NCBI GenBank assembly: GCA_007258455.2
Contig: VDFB02270651.1
Location: 704,531,360-704,595,359 of the forward strand
Direction of reading: 5' to 3'
Source: Sequoia sempervirens
Lineage: Eukaryota; Streptophyta; Pinopsida; Cupressales; Cupressaceae
Length of the DNA: 64,000 nucleotides
Shown: piece after piece, positions 35,400-45,720 of the stretch
How positions within the stretch are numbered: position 1 is the stretch's first letter
Layout: each line of letters opens with the position of its first letter
The notes under the pieces: model-generated
Database searches by the model: none
Told to the model about the DNA's origin: nothing
What the model saw: the letters and a program-made list of their open reading frames with translations, nothing else
Position numbers and translations under genes: made by a program

Positions 35400-36233
35400 T
35401 CACAATAAAATTCTTTTTTTGGGAAGACTGTTCAAAGTCTTCCCATCATAACAATGAACACAAACATCAGTCATTAACCTAAATTTTGCAAGAGTTTCAT
35501 CAAATTCTACTTTTCCACTCTCTTTTCTATTCTGAATTTTATTCTCAATTTCATCCATGAAGAACTTCCTAGGCTTGTTGATCCTATTGTTAGCCATAAC
35601 TTTACCAAGTGTCGAGGATACCTTCTATTTTTTACCTAAGCAACAATTCAAAAATTCAGCCTTACCAAATACAATGTGTTGAAAAGCTCTTTGAAGTTAT
35701 TCTAGAAAAGAGTTCCTAAGAGTATAATGTGTAGTTTTGAATTAATCTTTTTGTATTAATTCCATATCTTTGATCGGCTATTTTGAGTTTGATGACCTTT
35801 ATCAAGAACAAGCAGACCTGTGCTCTCTAAAAGTAGTTTTTCAATATGCTTAGCAGCTTCAAGAAGGTTCACATTTGTCTCACAAGTTAGGTATACAAAA
35901 ATATTGTAGCCAATAACAAGCACACTTTTTCTTCTATGCCACTCATGAAGCATTACCAAACACCTCAATTTTTTCCCATGATCTGGTTGCTCTTAGCCAA
36001 TTTTATAATCTCTTCATATTCAAAGTTTGAATGAATTTCATTCCAAAAGGTCCTTGATTTGTTTAGCATGTAAACTAGAATGTCAATACTCCACTTATTG
36101 AACTCTCTTTCTCAAGGGAAAACATGTTTTTTGGAACAATAATCAAAGGGCTGCTACTAGGAAAAGATTCCAAGAAGATCTTTAGAAAAATTATTTCTCA
36201 TGCTTCGAGCATAGGAAAAAAATTTCTCATTAT
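35400..36233 (-). pseudogene. CLSY/DRD1-like SNF2 remodeler fragment, left arm
   Basis: Reading outward from the centre on the minus strand, SNF2-ATPase landmarks appear in order across frames. First is a FLESFPSSSPLIIVPKNM segment (motif Ia, about 36165-36110). Then come KSVLVIGYNIFVYLTCE (35930-35870) and GLLVLDKGHQTQNSRSKIW (35825-35765; the DEGH Walker B-like motif has Lys for Glu). They are followed by a LLGTLFQNNFKELFNTL segment (motif III, about 35725-35670) and MDEIENKIQNRKESGKVEF (35560-35500) with HCYDGKTLNSLP (35450-35415). The DEGH and LSGT.FQNNF wording is characteristic of the plant CLSY/DRD1 group, which supports RNA-directed DNA methylation. Frameshifts, stops and the missing ATP-binding GKT and C-terminal lobe make it a pseudogene. 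Confidence 0.8.
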
Positions 36234-36267
36234 AAGTCTCATGTTTCCTGTTCCCAGAGCATGGGAA

Positions 36268-37141
36268 ATAATGAGAAATTTTTTCCCTATGCCTAGAGCA
36301 TGAGAAATAAGTTTTCTAAATACCTACTTGGAATTATTTCCTAGAAGCATGCCTTTGATTATTGCTCCCAAAAACATGTTTTTCCATTGGGAAAGAGAGT
36401 TCAAGAAGTGGAGTATTTCCATTCCAATTTACATGCTAAACAGATCAAGGACCTTTTGGAATGAAATTCATTCAAAATATTAATATGAAGAGATCATAAA
36501 ATTTGCTAAGAGCAACTAGATCATGGGAAAAAAATTGAAAAAATTGAAGTGTTTAGTGATGCTTCATGAGTGGCATAGAAGAAAAAAGTGTGCTTGTTAT
36601 TGGCTACAATATTTTTGTATACCTAACTTTTGAGACAAATGTGAGCCTTCTTGAAGAGGCTAAGCATATTGGAAAACTTATTTTAGAGATCCTAGGTCTG
36701 TTCGTTCTTGATGAAGGTTGTCAAGCTCAAAATAGTTGATCAAAGATATGGAATTCATGCAAAAAGGTTAATTAAAAACTACACATTCTAATATCAAGAA
36801 CTCTTTTCCAAAATAACTTCAAAGAGATTTTCAACACATTATATCTAGTAAGGCTGAATTTTGGCGTTTGCTGCTTGGATAAAAACTTGAAGCTATCCTC
36901 AACACCTGGTAAAGTTATGGCTAATAGAAAAATCTATAGGCTGAGGAAGTTCTTCATGGATGAAATTGGGAATAAAATTCAGAATGGAAAAGAGAGTGGA
37001 AAAGTAGAATTTGATGAAACTCTTGCACAGTTCAGGTTAATGACTGATACATTTGTTTATTGTTATGATGGGAAGATTCTGAATAGTCTTCTTCAAATAA
37101 AGTATTTTACTATTATTTTGAGAGCATCTTCTATACAATAG
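36268..37141 (+). pseudogene. CLSY/DRD1-like SNF2 remodeler fragment, right arm
   Basis: It is the mirror copy of the left arm, reading on the plus strand. IAPKNMFFP lies near 36361-36390 and the VLVIGYNIFVYLT-equivalent near 36585-36630. An 88-codon open frame (36875-37141) holds RKFFMDEIGNKIQNGKESGK, VEFDETLAQFRLMTD and YCYDGKILNSL, followed by a few residues (FTIILRASSIQ) that match the end of the inter-lobe segment in CLSY proteins. It has different stops and shifts from the left arm, so the arms have decayed independently since duplication. No promoter was identified. Confidence 0.78.
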
Positions 37142-37211
37142 GTTTCCTTAGATCAAATAAATGAAGAAAAAAATTGTGAAAGAGCCAACAATTTTTAATT
37201 TGAAATAATGG

Positions 37212-38790
37212 TATATGAACAACTATTTAGGCTATCTATTATAATTAATACAACAATTAACTACAGGTTAGAACATATCCATATCAGCATAAAATAGTAG
37301 GTGCAATTAACCTGAAACTCTACTGTGGTAATTGATTTGTAAGGAAGTTTGCACTCCTCCATGAACATTCTCTGTGCACATAGCCAAACATTTAAAGTTC
37401 TTAACCAAAGCTCCAAAAATGAGTATCTCATCATTGCACGACTCCTAATTTTTATTAGGGTATGACAATACCCAAGCTTCTAGTGTTTCTAGACATAACC
37501 TATAGCAGAAAAGTGTAGTCTCCATATGAAGGAACCATCTTTAGAGCTCTTCCTTGAAATGAGGGTTGAAAACATTAGAAGAAAAGAAATACCATAATTC
37601 TAAAGAAATAATTTGTATCAAGCCAAATGTCAAAAAGTATAATTAAAAAGAAAAATCCTTATAATTTGGTTCTTCGACATCCACAAATTTTGAACTTAAC
37701 TAAAATGAAACGTCTCCTAGTCTTTTATAAGAACAAGAATCTTGGAAAATTTAACAGACACATGAGAAGAAATCAAAGGATGAATCAATATAAGGCACGT
37801 GGTGAATGACAACTGGTATATAGACTTCTGAATAATTCAATAAACTCAACCTTCTTTAGCATTTTTAACTTTTGAGACTTTTCAAAATAATACCAAGACC
37901 TCAAATTGGACCAAGAAGATTTATGATTTTATCTTTATAATGTAGGAACTTTCTCTTTTGGATATTCAGAGCGATCAACTAGGAATCTAGAGTAATAGAC
38001 CGACTCCTAAGATGTAATTAGGTTGAAACTAATGTTTCAGTCCACCAACGTTTGTATTCCTACACTTAGGTTTTGCTTTTGAACCAAAACACCCAGAAGT
38101 GTTTCACACCGACTCAAGGTACTCTCCTTCATTGTATACATAATACTCGGTCTCCCAATACTTCTTTATCTCAAGCTTCTCCTTCTCATGAACTCTTGGA
38201 ACATACCAGGGTATGTGTAGGATCATGATGGTCGAAAAAGTGGTGATATGATGGGTATGTGTACGGTATGTGGCTGGAGACCTTTTTTTTACCAAAAATT
38301 GATGAAACAAAAAGGGTTTTAAAGGAGATTCTCAACTTTCCACCAATATAAATTATCCTTTACTTTGAATTTAATAAATAATTATTATTCATTTTCTATT
38401 TGAATTATGACTAAAGTCCTAATTGATAGGCTGATTCAAAAAAATCTATAGCTTTCAAATAGTATCACATTCTTTTAATATGAAACATGTGTCACATTTT
38501 ATACTTCACATACTATAGGATTAAAAAAAAATTGAATTTCATGAAGTTTTGACCAAGTTAAGGTGGTCAGACATACGAGTTTTTATATTTTTTAAAAGTT
38601 GTAATAAAAAATTCATAATTAGTTATTTACTTGGAAAACAATTACAAAAAAATATGCATCACATCGGGACATGAGTCATCTACTTATATCTAAAATATTA
38701 TAAAAGAATATTATCATTTTATTGCGGTTAGGGTGGTCAGACAAACACCTAATTCTTATTTTTTCCCTAAAATTTAAGTACTAAGGCATG
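37212..38790. other. Unassigned stretch right of the inverted repeat
   Basis: No gene is supported. A 60-codon plus-strand frame (37627-37809) includes LRHPQILNLTKMK, faintly like the HPSL segment that follows the inter-lobe region in CLSY proteins; I treat this only as a lead. Two copies of a word near ggtggtcagacaaac (38570, 38733) hint at an old dispersed repeat. Confidence 0.35.
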
Positions 38791-38924
38791 TGCAGGATCA
38801 TGGTATGCCAAAAAGTGGCAATGGAGAAAAAAATATGTGTTTCTACGACTCAAAAACGTGAAAAAGTTGAGTTGACTTTTTGGGGCTCGGGTGACTACCG
38901 AGGTAGAGCAAAAACCAAGATTTA

Positions 38925-39085
38925 AGAATCGGATATCTGATCCAAATCGGATATCCGATTTTGTTGACATATATATATATATATATATTATATTTCGGGC
39001 GACCAAAACTCATTTTCACATTTTCATTCGGCTTAACCGTGGCGGGCTCATAGTGGAAAGCGCAAATCAGATATCCGATTTCAAA
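38925..39085. repeat. Clustered GGATATCCGA palindromes and (AT)n microsatellite
   Basis: Three copies of a near-identical palindromic word occur: atcggatatctgat (38929), atcggatatccgat (38947, a perfect palindrome) and atcagatatccgat (39067). An (AT)n run at 38967-38990 sits between the second and third. Confidence 0.75.
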
Positions 39086-39473
39086 TCCATCTCCAACAGG
39101 TAAAATTCTTGATTTTTTATTTGCTCTAATCAAATTTTCAATTAGATTTGTTTAATTTTAGTTGATTTTTTTCAAAATAGGGTTTTTTGGTAGATTTTTT
39201 ATGAAAATTTTGAGTTTAGCATGGATTTTGATGAAAATTGAATGTTTGCAATGGATTTTCACTTAAAAATAGTGTTTTTAATGTATTTGGATTAAAAATT
39301 AGAGAATTTTATTAATTTTTGTTAAAAACTAGGGTTTTTGTTGGATTTTTTTAAAAAAACTAGGGTATTTTTATACTATTTTCATTTATATTGTCTGATT
39401 TTAATTAGATTGATTTGTTTTTATATTTAATCAGGCATTAGCATTAAATTGTTTTGAATCTTGTAGAAAATTT

Positions 39474-41347
39474 ATGAGCTTCATGACCTTGTGTCACTTC
39501 ACTAATACCCACGTGAGATGTAGTTGTAGACTTATGGCTTCCTATGTTGCAATCATAGCCAATGTTGAGCTTGATTCTTATAACTCTTTCACTCAACGTA
39601 TTATGTCTACCCAATCCATCTTATATTCCCTCCCTAGTCCTACATTACCCATGTCTTTTTTGTAACCTAACATTTATGTGGACTTGGCATATGTTATTTC
39701 TAAGGTCCCCAATGATAATCTAGAATAATTGGATAAAGACCTACAATGAATTCAACAATTCTTAAGCATTGAACCTTTGGATGGAGAAGCAATCCCTCTT
39801 TTGGATAGCATTGGGAAGTTGGTAAATGATTAGGAAGGGATAGAAGTGTTACGTAGCCTAGCTAATATAGTAGATTCTAATATTCCTTTGGTAGCTAGTT
39901 TCACAAAAATTTTGACTAATACTCAAAATCCTTTTGGAAAATAAGTTTCCTCTCCCACAATAATGCCTTCTATTCCCAACTTTACACCTCCAATCATAGC
40001 ATCAATGATGGAATATAACAATGGTTTAAACTCAAGCTTAGGAATTTCTAGTGGAAATTATAATAGTTTTGTCCCTTCACCTATAACACCTCCATATTCA
40101 TCACCCCTCCTAAACATAAAATATAATATCCCACCATTCCTCCATACTAGTTCACCATACTTGAAAAACTCTCACAACATGTGGCCCAATGATTTTGTGA
40201 TAAATCAACTTTTTTATTTAAAGCATGAGATTATTACAACAACAAATTTCAAACTTAAACCAAAATCAAACCAATAGTAAACATCCAAAATACCTTACAC
40301 ATAGTTCATTAATGTTCACTATTTTAAATACACCTATACTACAAAACATTGAAATACCTCCTTGGAAAGTACAATGGTAAAAATATCCTAATAACCATTT
40401 GTTAGTTTTTACTACCTTGTGTAGAGACTTTATTTTTGAAGATTCACTCATAGTGAAACTCTTTTCTAGATCATTGAAAGATATGGCCTTGGATTGGTTT
40501 TGTTCATCGTCAAACAATCAATTACCTCCTTTACACAACTCATTAGTGATTTCCTCCAACACTTTCAAGTGAACATCAGTCCTCAAGTTACATTAACAAA
40601 TTTAGTTCATTGTAATCAAGGACTTAAAGAGAAAATAAAAAAACTTTATGAAATGATACTAATCCCTTTATTTGAAATTCTCCTATAGTCTTCAAGATGT
40701 TGACATTCAAAGGGTGTTTATAGGTAACTTACAAACTAATATTCAAGATAAGAAATTGCTAATGAAATATCCATCCTTAACACGTTTTTGTATAACCCTT
40801 CATGATTATCGAATATCGATTATTTGGTATGAAGGTACCCCTTCATAGGCTCCTATTGGTCAATCATATAAGTCATGCCTCAAAACAACTATCAATGATT
40901 TAAAAAGAAAAACAAAAAATTCATTACTTGATAAACATTCATGTCAAACTGCTCATAATATTGAGACATAAGTAACTACTGTAAACATAACTCTAGATAT
41001 AAATTTAGGCCATGAGATAGGAAATTTTCATAGTTGTTTGATTCTCTCCATGTGATCATGTTGAAATTGTTAAACAAGAATATGATTCAACTTCCTCCAG
41101 TTAGTCATATTCAAACAATTAAACCTTACTTCACTAAATCCTTTCCAAAACATTTTTTTTTCAATATCAATGTACACCTCGACATGATATGGAAAGATGT
41201 AAGCATATTTATAACCAAGTGCAAGACCCTCATTCTAATCAAATCCAGCTAGATGACCCATTAAATGACAAAGGAAATAAACTGGTTTTTTTCACCTAAT
41301 CACTTACAACATTTACAAGCTCCATTGCCAATTCATTCAAATAAACT
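39474..41347 (+). pseudogene. Element D: Ty3/gypsy gag, cut by the assembly gap
   Basis: The plus strand carries a gag-like protein in pieces: a Pro/Ser/Asn-rich N-terminal region (39963-40277), KDMALDWFC (40476-40500) and, after a frameshift, SITSFTQLISDFLQHFQVNI (40514-40575). Then come IQRVFIGNLQTNIQDK (40706-40755) and a nucleocapsid-like or linker part toward LPPVSHIQTIKPYF (41085-41130). The LDWF...F..FLQ.F pattern is the core of the retrotransposon gag domain. No protease is reached before the gap. The AT-rich sequence upstream (39110-39470) is probably leader; no LTR or PBS was recognised. Confidence 0.7.
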
Positions 41348-41447
41348 NNNNNNNNNNNNNNNNNNNNNNNNNNNNNNNNNNNNNNNNNNNNNNNNNNNNN
41401 NNNNNNNNNNNNNNNNNNNNNNNNNNNNNNNNNNNNNNNNNNNNNNN
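41348..41447. other. Assembly gap, 100 N
   Basis: Exactly 100 unknown bases, the usual placeholder for a gap of unknown size. Element D (plus) ends and element E (minus) begins here, so missing sequence probably includes their pol regions. Confidence 0.98.
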
Positions 41448-43440
41448 AATCTTCATCATGTGCACAACCCTAGCATTTAGAAGTAAACAATTCTGCAATC
41501 TATTCACTGACAAGTGAACAGGTCTCAATATTTTCATCACTATAGTTATACTCCTCACATTTGTCATTATCAAATAGAAATTCAATACCATCAGGGAATG
41601 GGAAATTAGAAACATCATCAGTGCAGTTACTTATTCCATCATTTTGCTTGTCTGAAATTGTTTCCTCCTTTTCATTGAATGGATTTGAAAATATCTGAAA
41701 TTTACTCATTGACACACCTTGGCAAAAAATCATCTGATCTTCATTTAACTCTTCATCATACAACGAATTTGAAAAAATTTGGAAATTACTTTCAAATGTA
41801 CATACCTCTTCTTCATCAGATGTATCATCATAATTTTCAACTGCGGCCAGAGATATTGCATATTTACTATTTGATGAATCAACATCTCCCATTGCCACTT
41901 CATCCTAATCTTCATAAGAGGTGAAGGAATCCCTTGACTGCAGATCAAAATCCTCAGGTTTATCATCAGAATCTAAATATTCACTGGATTCCTCACCACA
42001 TGCAATGCTTTCCCTGTCACAATCTGTTATGCAAGAGAAATGTCTTGCACCTTCATCTTCATTATGCAAACCATCACAGGAATCATCCTAACTTGCACAT
42101 ATCTCATCTTCTACCGGTTGCATGATCTGATCAATTTCTTTACACTCAACAGAAATACAACTATTGGATTCAATATTGATAGTGTTCTCATACCTTATTC
42201 CTTTGTTTCCTTCCTTTTGATTAGTAACAGTTAGTCTCTCCATCCCTTCTTCATTAAATCTCTTCAAACTGTATTGAGCAGGCACCTCAACAGAATGTAG
42301 CACTGTATAATCTTCTTCATAGTCAGAAAGGACTTGTTGTTCAGGCATATGAACATTGTATTTCTAATTTGAAACATTATGCTGATAGCCTTCAGTCTCT
42401 GAAGGTGAGTTCCTCTCTACAACATGGTGAAAGGTATATGAAGCCAGATACACTGTGTGATCTTCTCTATTGTCTCCCATCAACATTCCCTCCTCCTGCA
42501 TTCTTTGGGCTACAACACAATGATCTGGGGAATGTGGCCCATCACAAAATTCACAATAGTAATTGTTACCTACAATGTAGGTTCGCCTCTTGCTTAATGG
42601 GTCAGGAGCTTCCTTATTTCCAAGCCTGGCATTTATAGGTTTGTTGTCCTTCCAATCTGTTTTATAGGGCATATCATGCAACCTCGGCCTTTCGTTCCTG
42701 TATATGTTGCTTCGCTGATAAACCCTATGGATATCTCTTTTGCTGATCATCCTAGCAGCCTTCCTATTGTTTTCAATTGTTTGTGCCATCTTTTGTGCCT
42801 CAACCAAACTTCTTGGGAATTTATTTCTAAGCTCATACCCTATCTTGGGGTTAAATGCATTCAAATAAATACTCAGTGCTACAAAATCTAGCAACTTCGA
42901 TCCAGGAGGTATGTTATTCTGCAACTTATTGAATCTCCGATTGAAATCATAAATTGTATCACTTTGATCTTTCTAAATGTGCAATAATTCATGAAGAGAA
43001 AACTCTGGTGCACTTAGATTCCCAAACTGCTTGAGGAACTGACCTTGAAATCCTTGGAGAGAATCAACAGAGACAGTTGGTAGACTGTTGAACCAATCCC
43101 TAGCATCTTCAACCAGTGATATCATGAATAGCCTCATGCGTAAATCTTCATAGGGCACATCCAAATCTTGGATGCAAGCATCAAAACTTCTTAAATGATC
43201 CTCAACAGTGATTGCATCATTACCTATAAACCTTGGAACCATACTTCTCCAACTGCTATCCATTGGATAAGGGGATAACTGAATCCCTGACAAATCAAGT
43301 TGTTTGATCATTGTTGTATACTGATGAGGGGGTGCACCAAGTGGGTATGGATGCTGGTACATCAGACCATAGTGCTAATATGGCATATATTGCTGACAAT
43401 GAGGAGCTCGAGCATAACCTCCCCATAACTAAGATCCTCC
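41448..43440 (-). pseudogene. Element E: Ty3/gypsy gag with long acidic C-terminal extension
   Basis: One frame runs from about 43362 to the gap with only a few stops. It includes the gag core (DLRMRLFMISLVEDARDWF near 43150-43095, SLQGFQGQFLKQFGNLSAPE near 43070-43010, and the FNRRFNKLQNNIPPG hinge near 42945). A knuckle CEFCDGPHSPDHC follows (42560-42522). After it come more than 350 codons rich in Asp, Glu, Ser and Asn (VLSDYEEDYTVLHS; DDTSDEEEVCTFESN at 41830), with no known domain. Gag packages the element's RNA. The acidic tail would normally be expected to run into protease, which is lost in the gap. Confidence 0.83.
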
Positions 43441-43621
43441 TCCATTCATGTTTGAACAGCTGCAAAATATTCTTTCAGAGTCGCCACCTAGTTTTCCAAA
43501 AGTAGGAAAATCATTATTTCTGATCTTTCCCAGCAGAATCACCCTTTCTGAAATTTCTCAAATTACAACTTTTCCTCCAATGACTCTATAATGTGGTCTT
43601 GAACCAAATTTTCTGATATAA
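43441..43621 (-). other. Element E short leader between PBS and gag
   Basis: About 180 bases, rich in A and T, without a coding frame. It connects the PBS to the first gag codons. Confidence 0.6.
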
Positions 43622-43639
43622 TCCCCAGCAGAGTCGCCA
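43622..43639 (-). other. Element E primer-binding site
   Basis: The minus strand reads TGGCGACTCTGCTGGGGA, an 18-base PBS common in plant Ty3 elements, three bases inside the LTR end ...GAGCTAACA. It is perfectly kept. I did not assign the tRNA. Confidence 0.88.
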
Positions 43640-43642
43640 ATT

Positions 43643-45720
43643 TGTTAGCTCTCAAAAATGCAAGTTTGAACCACGAAAGGTTGCTAAGCTTTCACGATGT
43701 TTCAGGGTAACAGAACAAGGTTTGAAACAATCAAACCTTCTACTCTTCAGGTGCTTCTAGACCTAGGCGGGTGAACCTCTCTTGAACAATGCAGGCTTAT
43801 CTTATGATAATCAATCTAATGTGCTTTGTCCACAATGGCAGATTACAGTGAACAAAATGAAACCAAACTTGATAGCAATCTTCTAATCTATTTCCTAAAA
43901 TGCTTGATTAACAGATGTAAAGAGATTAAGTGAATTCAAAATGATGAAATGCAGAGACCAGTGCCTTGTTGGGTATGTAGAGTCAAACAAAACAAAGGTG
44001 AGCAGTTTATTCTAGCAAAAAATCAAATTGTAGGCATATGATCTATTTATAACTTGTATAAACAATGCAGGATTATGAGTACTAAGCTCTACTTTAAGAA
44101 TCTAGATGAATTCCCCCTGATTACTGTGATCAACAGAAAGGATTTATTCCCTACTTGAGAGAACTAGTCAATTAATCACACAGATACAACAAATGTGCAC
44201 CGATAAGCTGAGAATAAACTTGTTATTTCAATTTAAACAACCAGAAAGAATCAACTTGGAGACAGCTTTACCAATGCTTTTCAATAAATTCAACATATAA
44301 TTGATCTTAGAAACAACCTGCCACACCAACTGAATTTTATTGAAACCACCATTTGAAATCATGCACATAGTCTTTGAAAAGAGAAAATTATCCTACTGTA
44401 GCCATCTGACTACCTACTACTTCTAATCTAAAATCTGATCCTTCCGAGCAATTACAATCCAGGGTGCATATAAATACACTAGCATGAGAAAACCAAATGC
44501 TTCAAAATCATGTCGGCCCACCATGGAAATCGTGCAAAAATCATGTCGGCCTCAAGATCTGGAATTCTATTATTACCAGTGACAGTCGGCAAGATAGGCC
44601 AAAAGGTATGTCAAATGCAAAATAACACTTATCGCTCATGCCCGAGTTCCCCTTCTACTCGTGCTTCGCCGTGACCATCCATTTGTTATACCAAAGCCAA
44701 GAAATGTCACCTTGTTTCGTTGTGTATCGCTATAGCATGTTCGGGTCAGTGAAATGTTATATAGACCATTCTATGTTTCACCGAGAACCCTCCTCATTCT
44801 TCTCATGTTGTTGTAGCATAATAGTGTCGAGAAGACCTTATAGAGAATACACAAGTCATACCGAAAGGCCTTCACCATCCCCGCAAGTTGCCAGGACTCA
44901 TCACTTCTCTTACTGACATATTGCCCATCATGCGTGTCATTATAGCTCATTGCTATCGGGGAGACCTCATGTAGATATTACATCGTTTCGCCGAAAACCC
45001 CAAACACACCAATTCACCAAGACAAAGCCACCCCTATGCCAACAAAGATTCTCATGTCGTTATAATATCCAACCTTCGACGAGACATCATGTAGAGAACT
45101 CCTTGCTTCACTGAAAGTCATCCAAGATAGTTCACGTTCGTCAAGACAATATAAGACTCGCTGAAAGCCACATGAAGAAATCGTTAAAACACTATCAGTG
45201 GGACATATTGAATTTACTATGAGATGCCACCAAAACCCCCAAACCCATGCCGAAATAGCATCCCCTTGCATTTTCAGTCGGTGAAACAACACGAAGTTGT
45301 TATAACCCTTCACCAAAGTCCATGTCTGGCCAAAATGAACATTGAAGCACAAGTCGGCAAGACCCAAAAACATTTGCCAAGATGCAATGCCAAAAACTCC
45401 AAGCTTTGTCGATATGTATATCATCGCGATCGCTGAAACAAAACCAAAGTCTCGCCGACAACCACCTGTAAGTAAGATCCAGTCGCTATGAAAAATGATA
45501 AGTCTTTCCAATAGGCAATATAGACTTATGCAAGCAAAAAACGCTCAATGGGTCGGGGAGACAATAGAAGACCTATGTCGATAGGCACCAAAAGGTGGAA
45601 AATGCAAGACCCAAAGGATTCAAAGGGACAAAAGAGCAAAATATGAGTGGAAAATGCACACGGTAAGGCCAAAAGAGTAAAATCAACATGTGAAAATATC
45701 AGATTTTAACAGTTCCAACA
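43643..45720 (-). repeat. Element E 5' LTR, ~2.1 kb
   Basis: In element sense it begins TGTTGGAACTG at 45720 and ends ...GCTAACA at 43643, with the PBS directly after. A TATA box (TATAAATAG, 44043-44051) lies near the inner end. The outer part (44500-45600) is relatively CG-rich, with many cgccga/gtcggc words. The partner LTR would be beyond the gap, so the outer border rests on the TG start and is less sure than the inner one. Confidence 0.7.
44043..44051 (-). promoter_or_regulatory. TATA box of element E LTR
   Basis: The minus strand reads GTTATAAATAGATC about 400 bases before the LTR end, the expected place for an LTR core promoter. Confidence 0.5.

Larger units (their letters stand above)
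35304..37211. repeat. Large inverted repeat (palindrome): ~0.93-kb arms, 34-base loop
   Basis: The left arm 35304-36233 matches the reverse complement of the right arm 36268-37211 over its length. The outer ends read gaaattgttggctctttcaca (35321 onward) and its complement near 37180. The inner ends are tttctcattat / ataatgagaaa, around a loop at 36234-36267. Small indels and substitutions separate the arms. A transcript from either strand would fold into a long hairpin. Both arms are fragments of the same SNF2-type gene, reading outward from the centre. Confidence 0.93.

Noticed and set aside
41265..41618. Frames running through the N gap
   Set aside because: They are translations of unknown bases and have no meaning.
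45014..45511. 165-codon minus-strand frame as a membrane protein gene
   Set aside because: It lies inside the LTR of element E and shows no domain. LTR position and repeated cgccga words explain it better.
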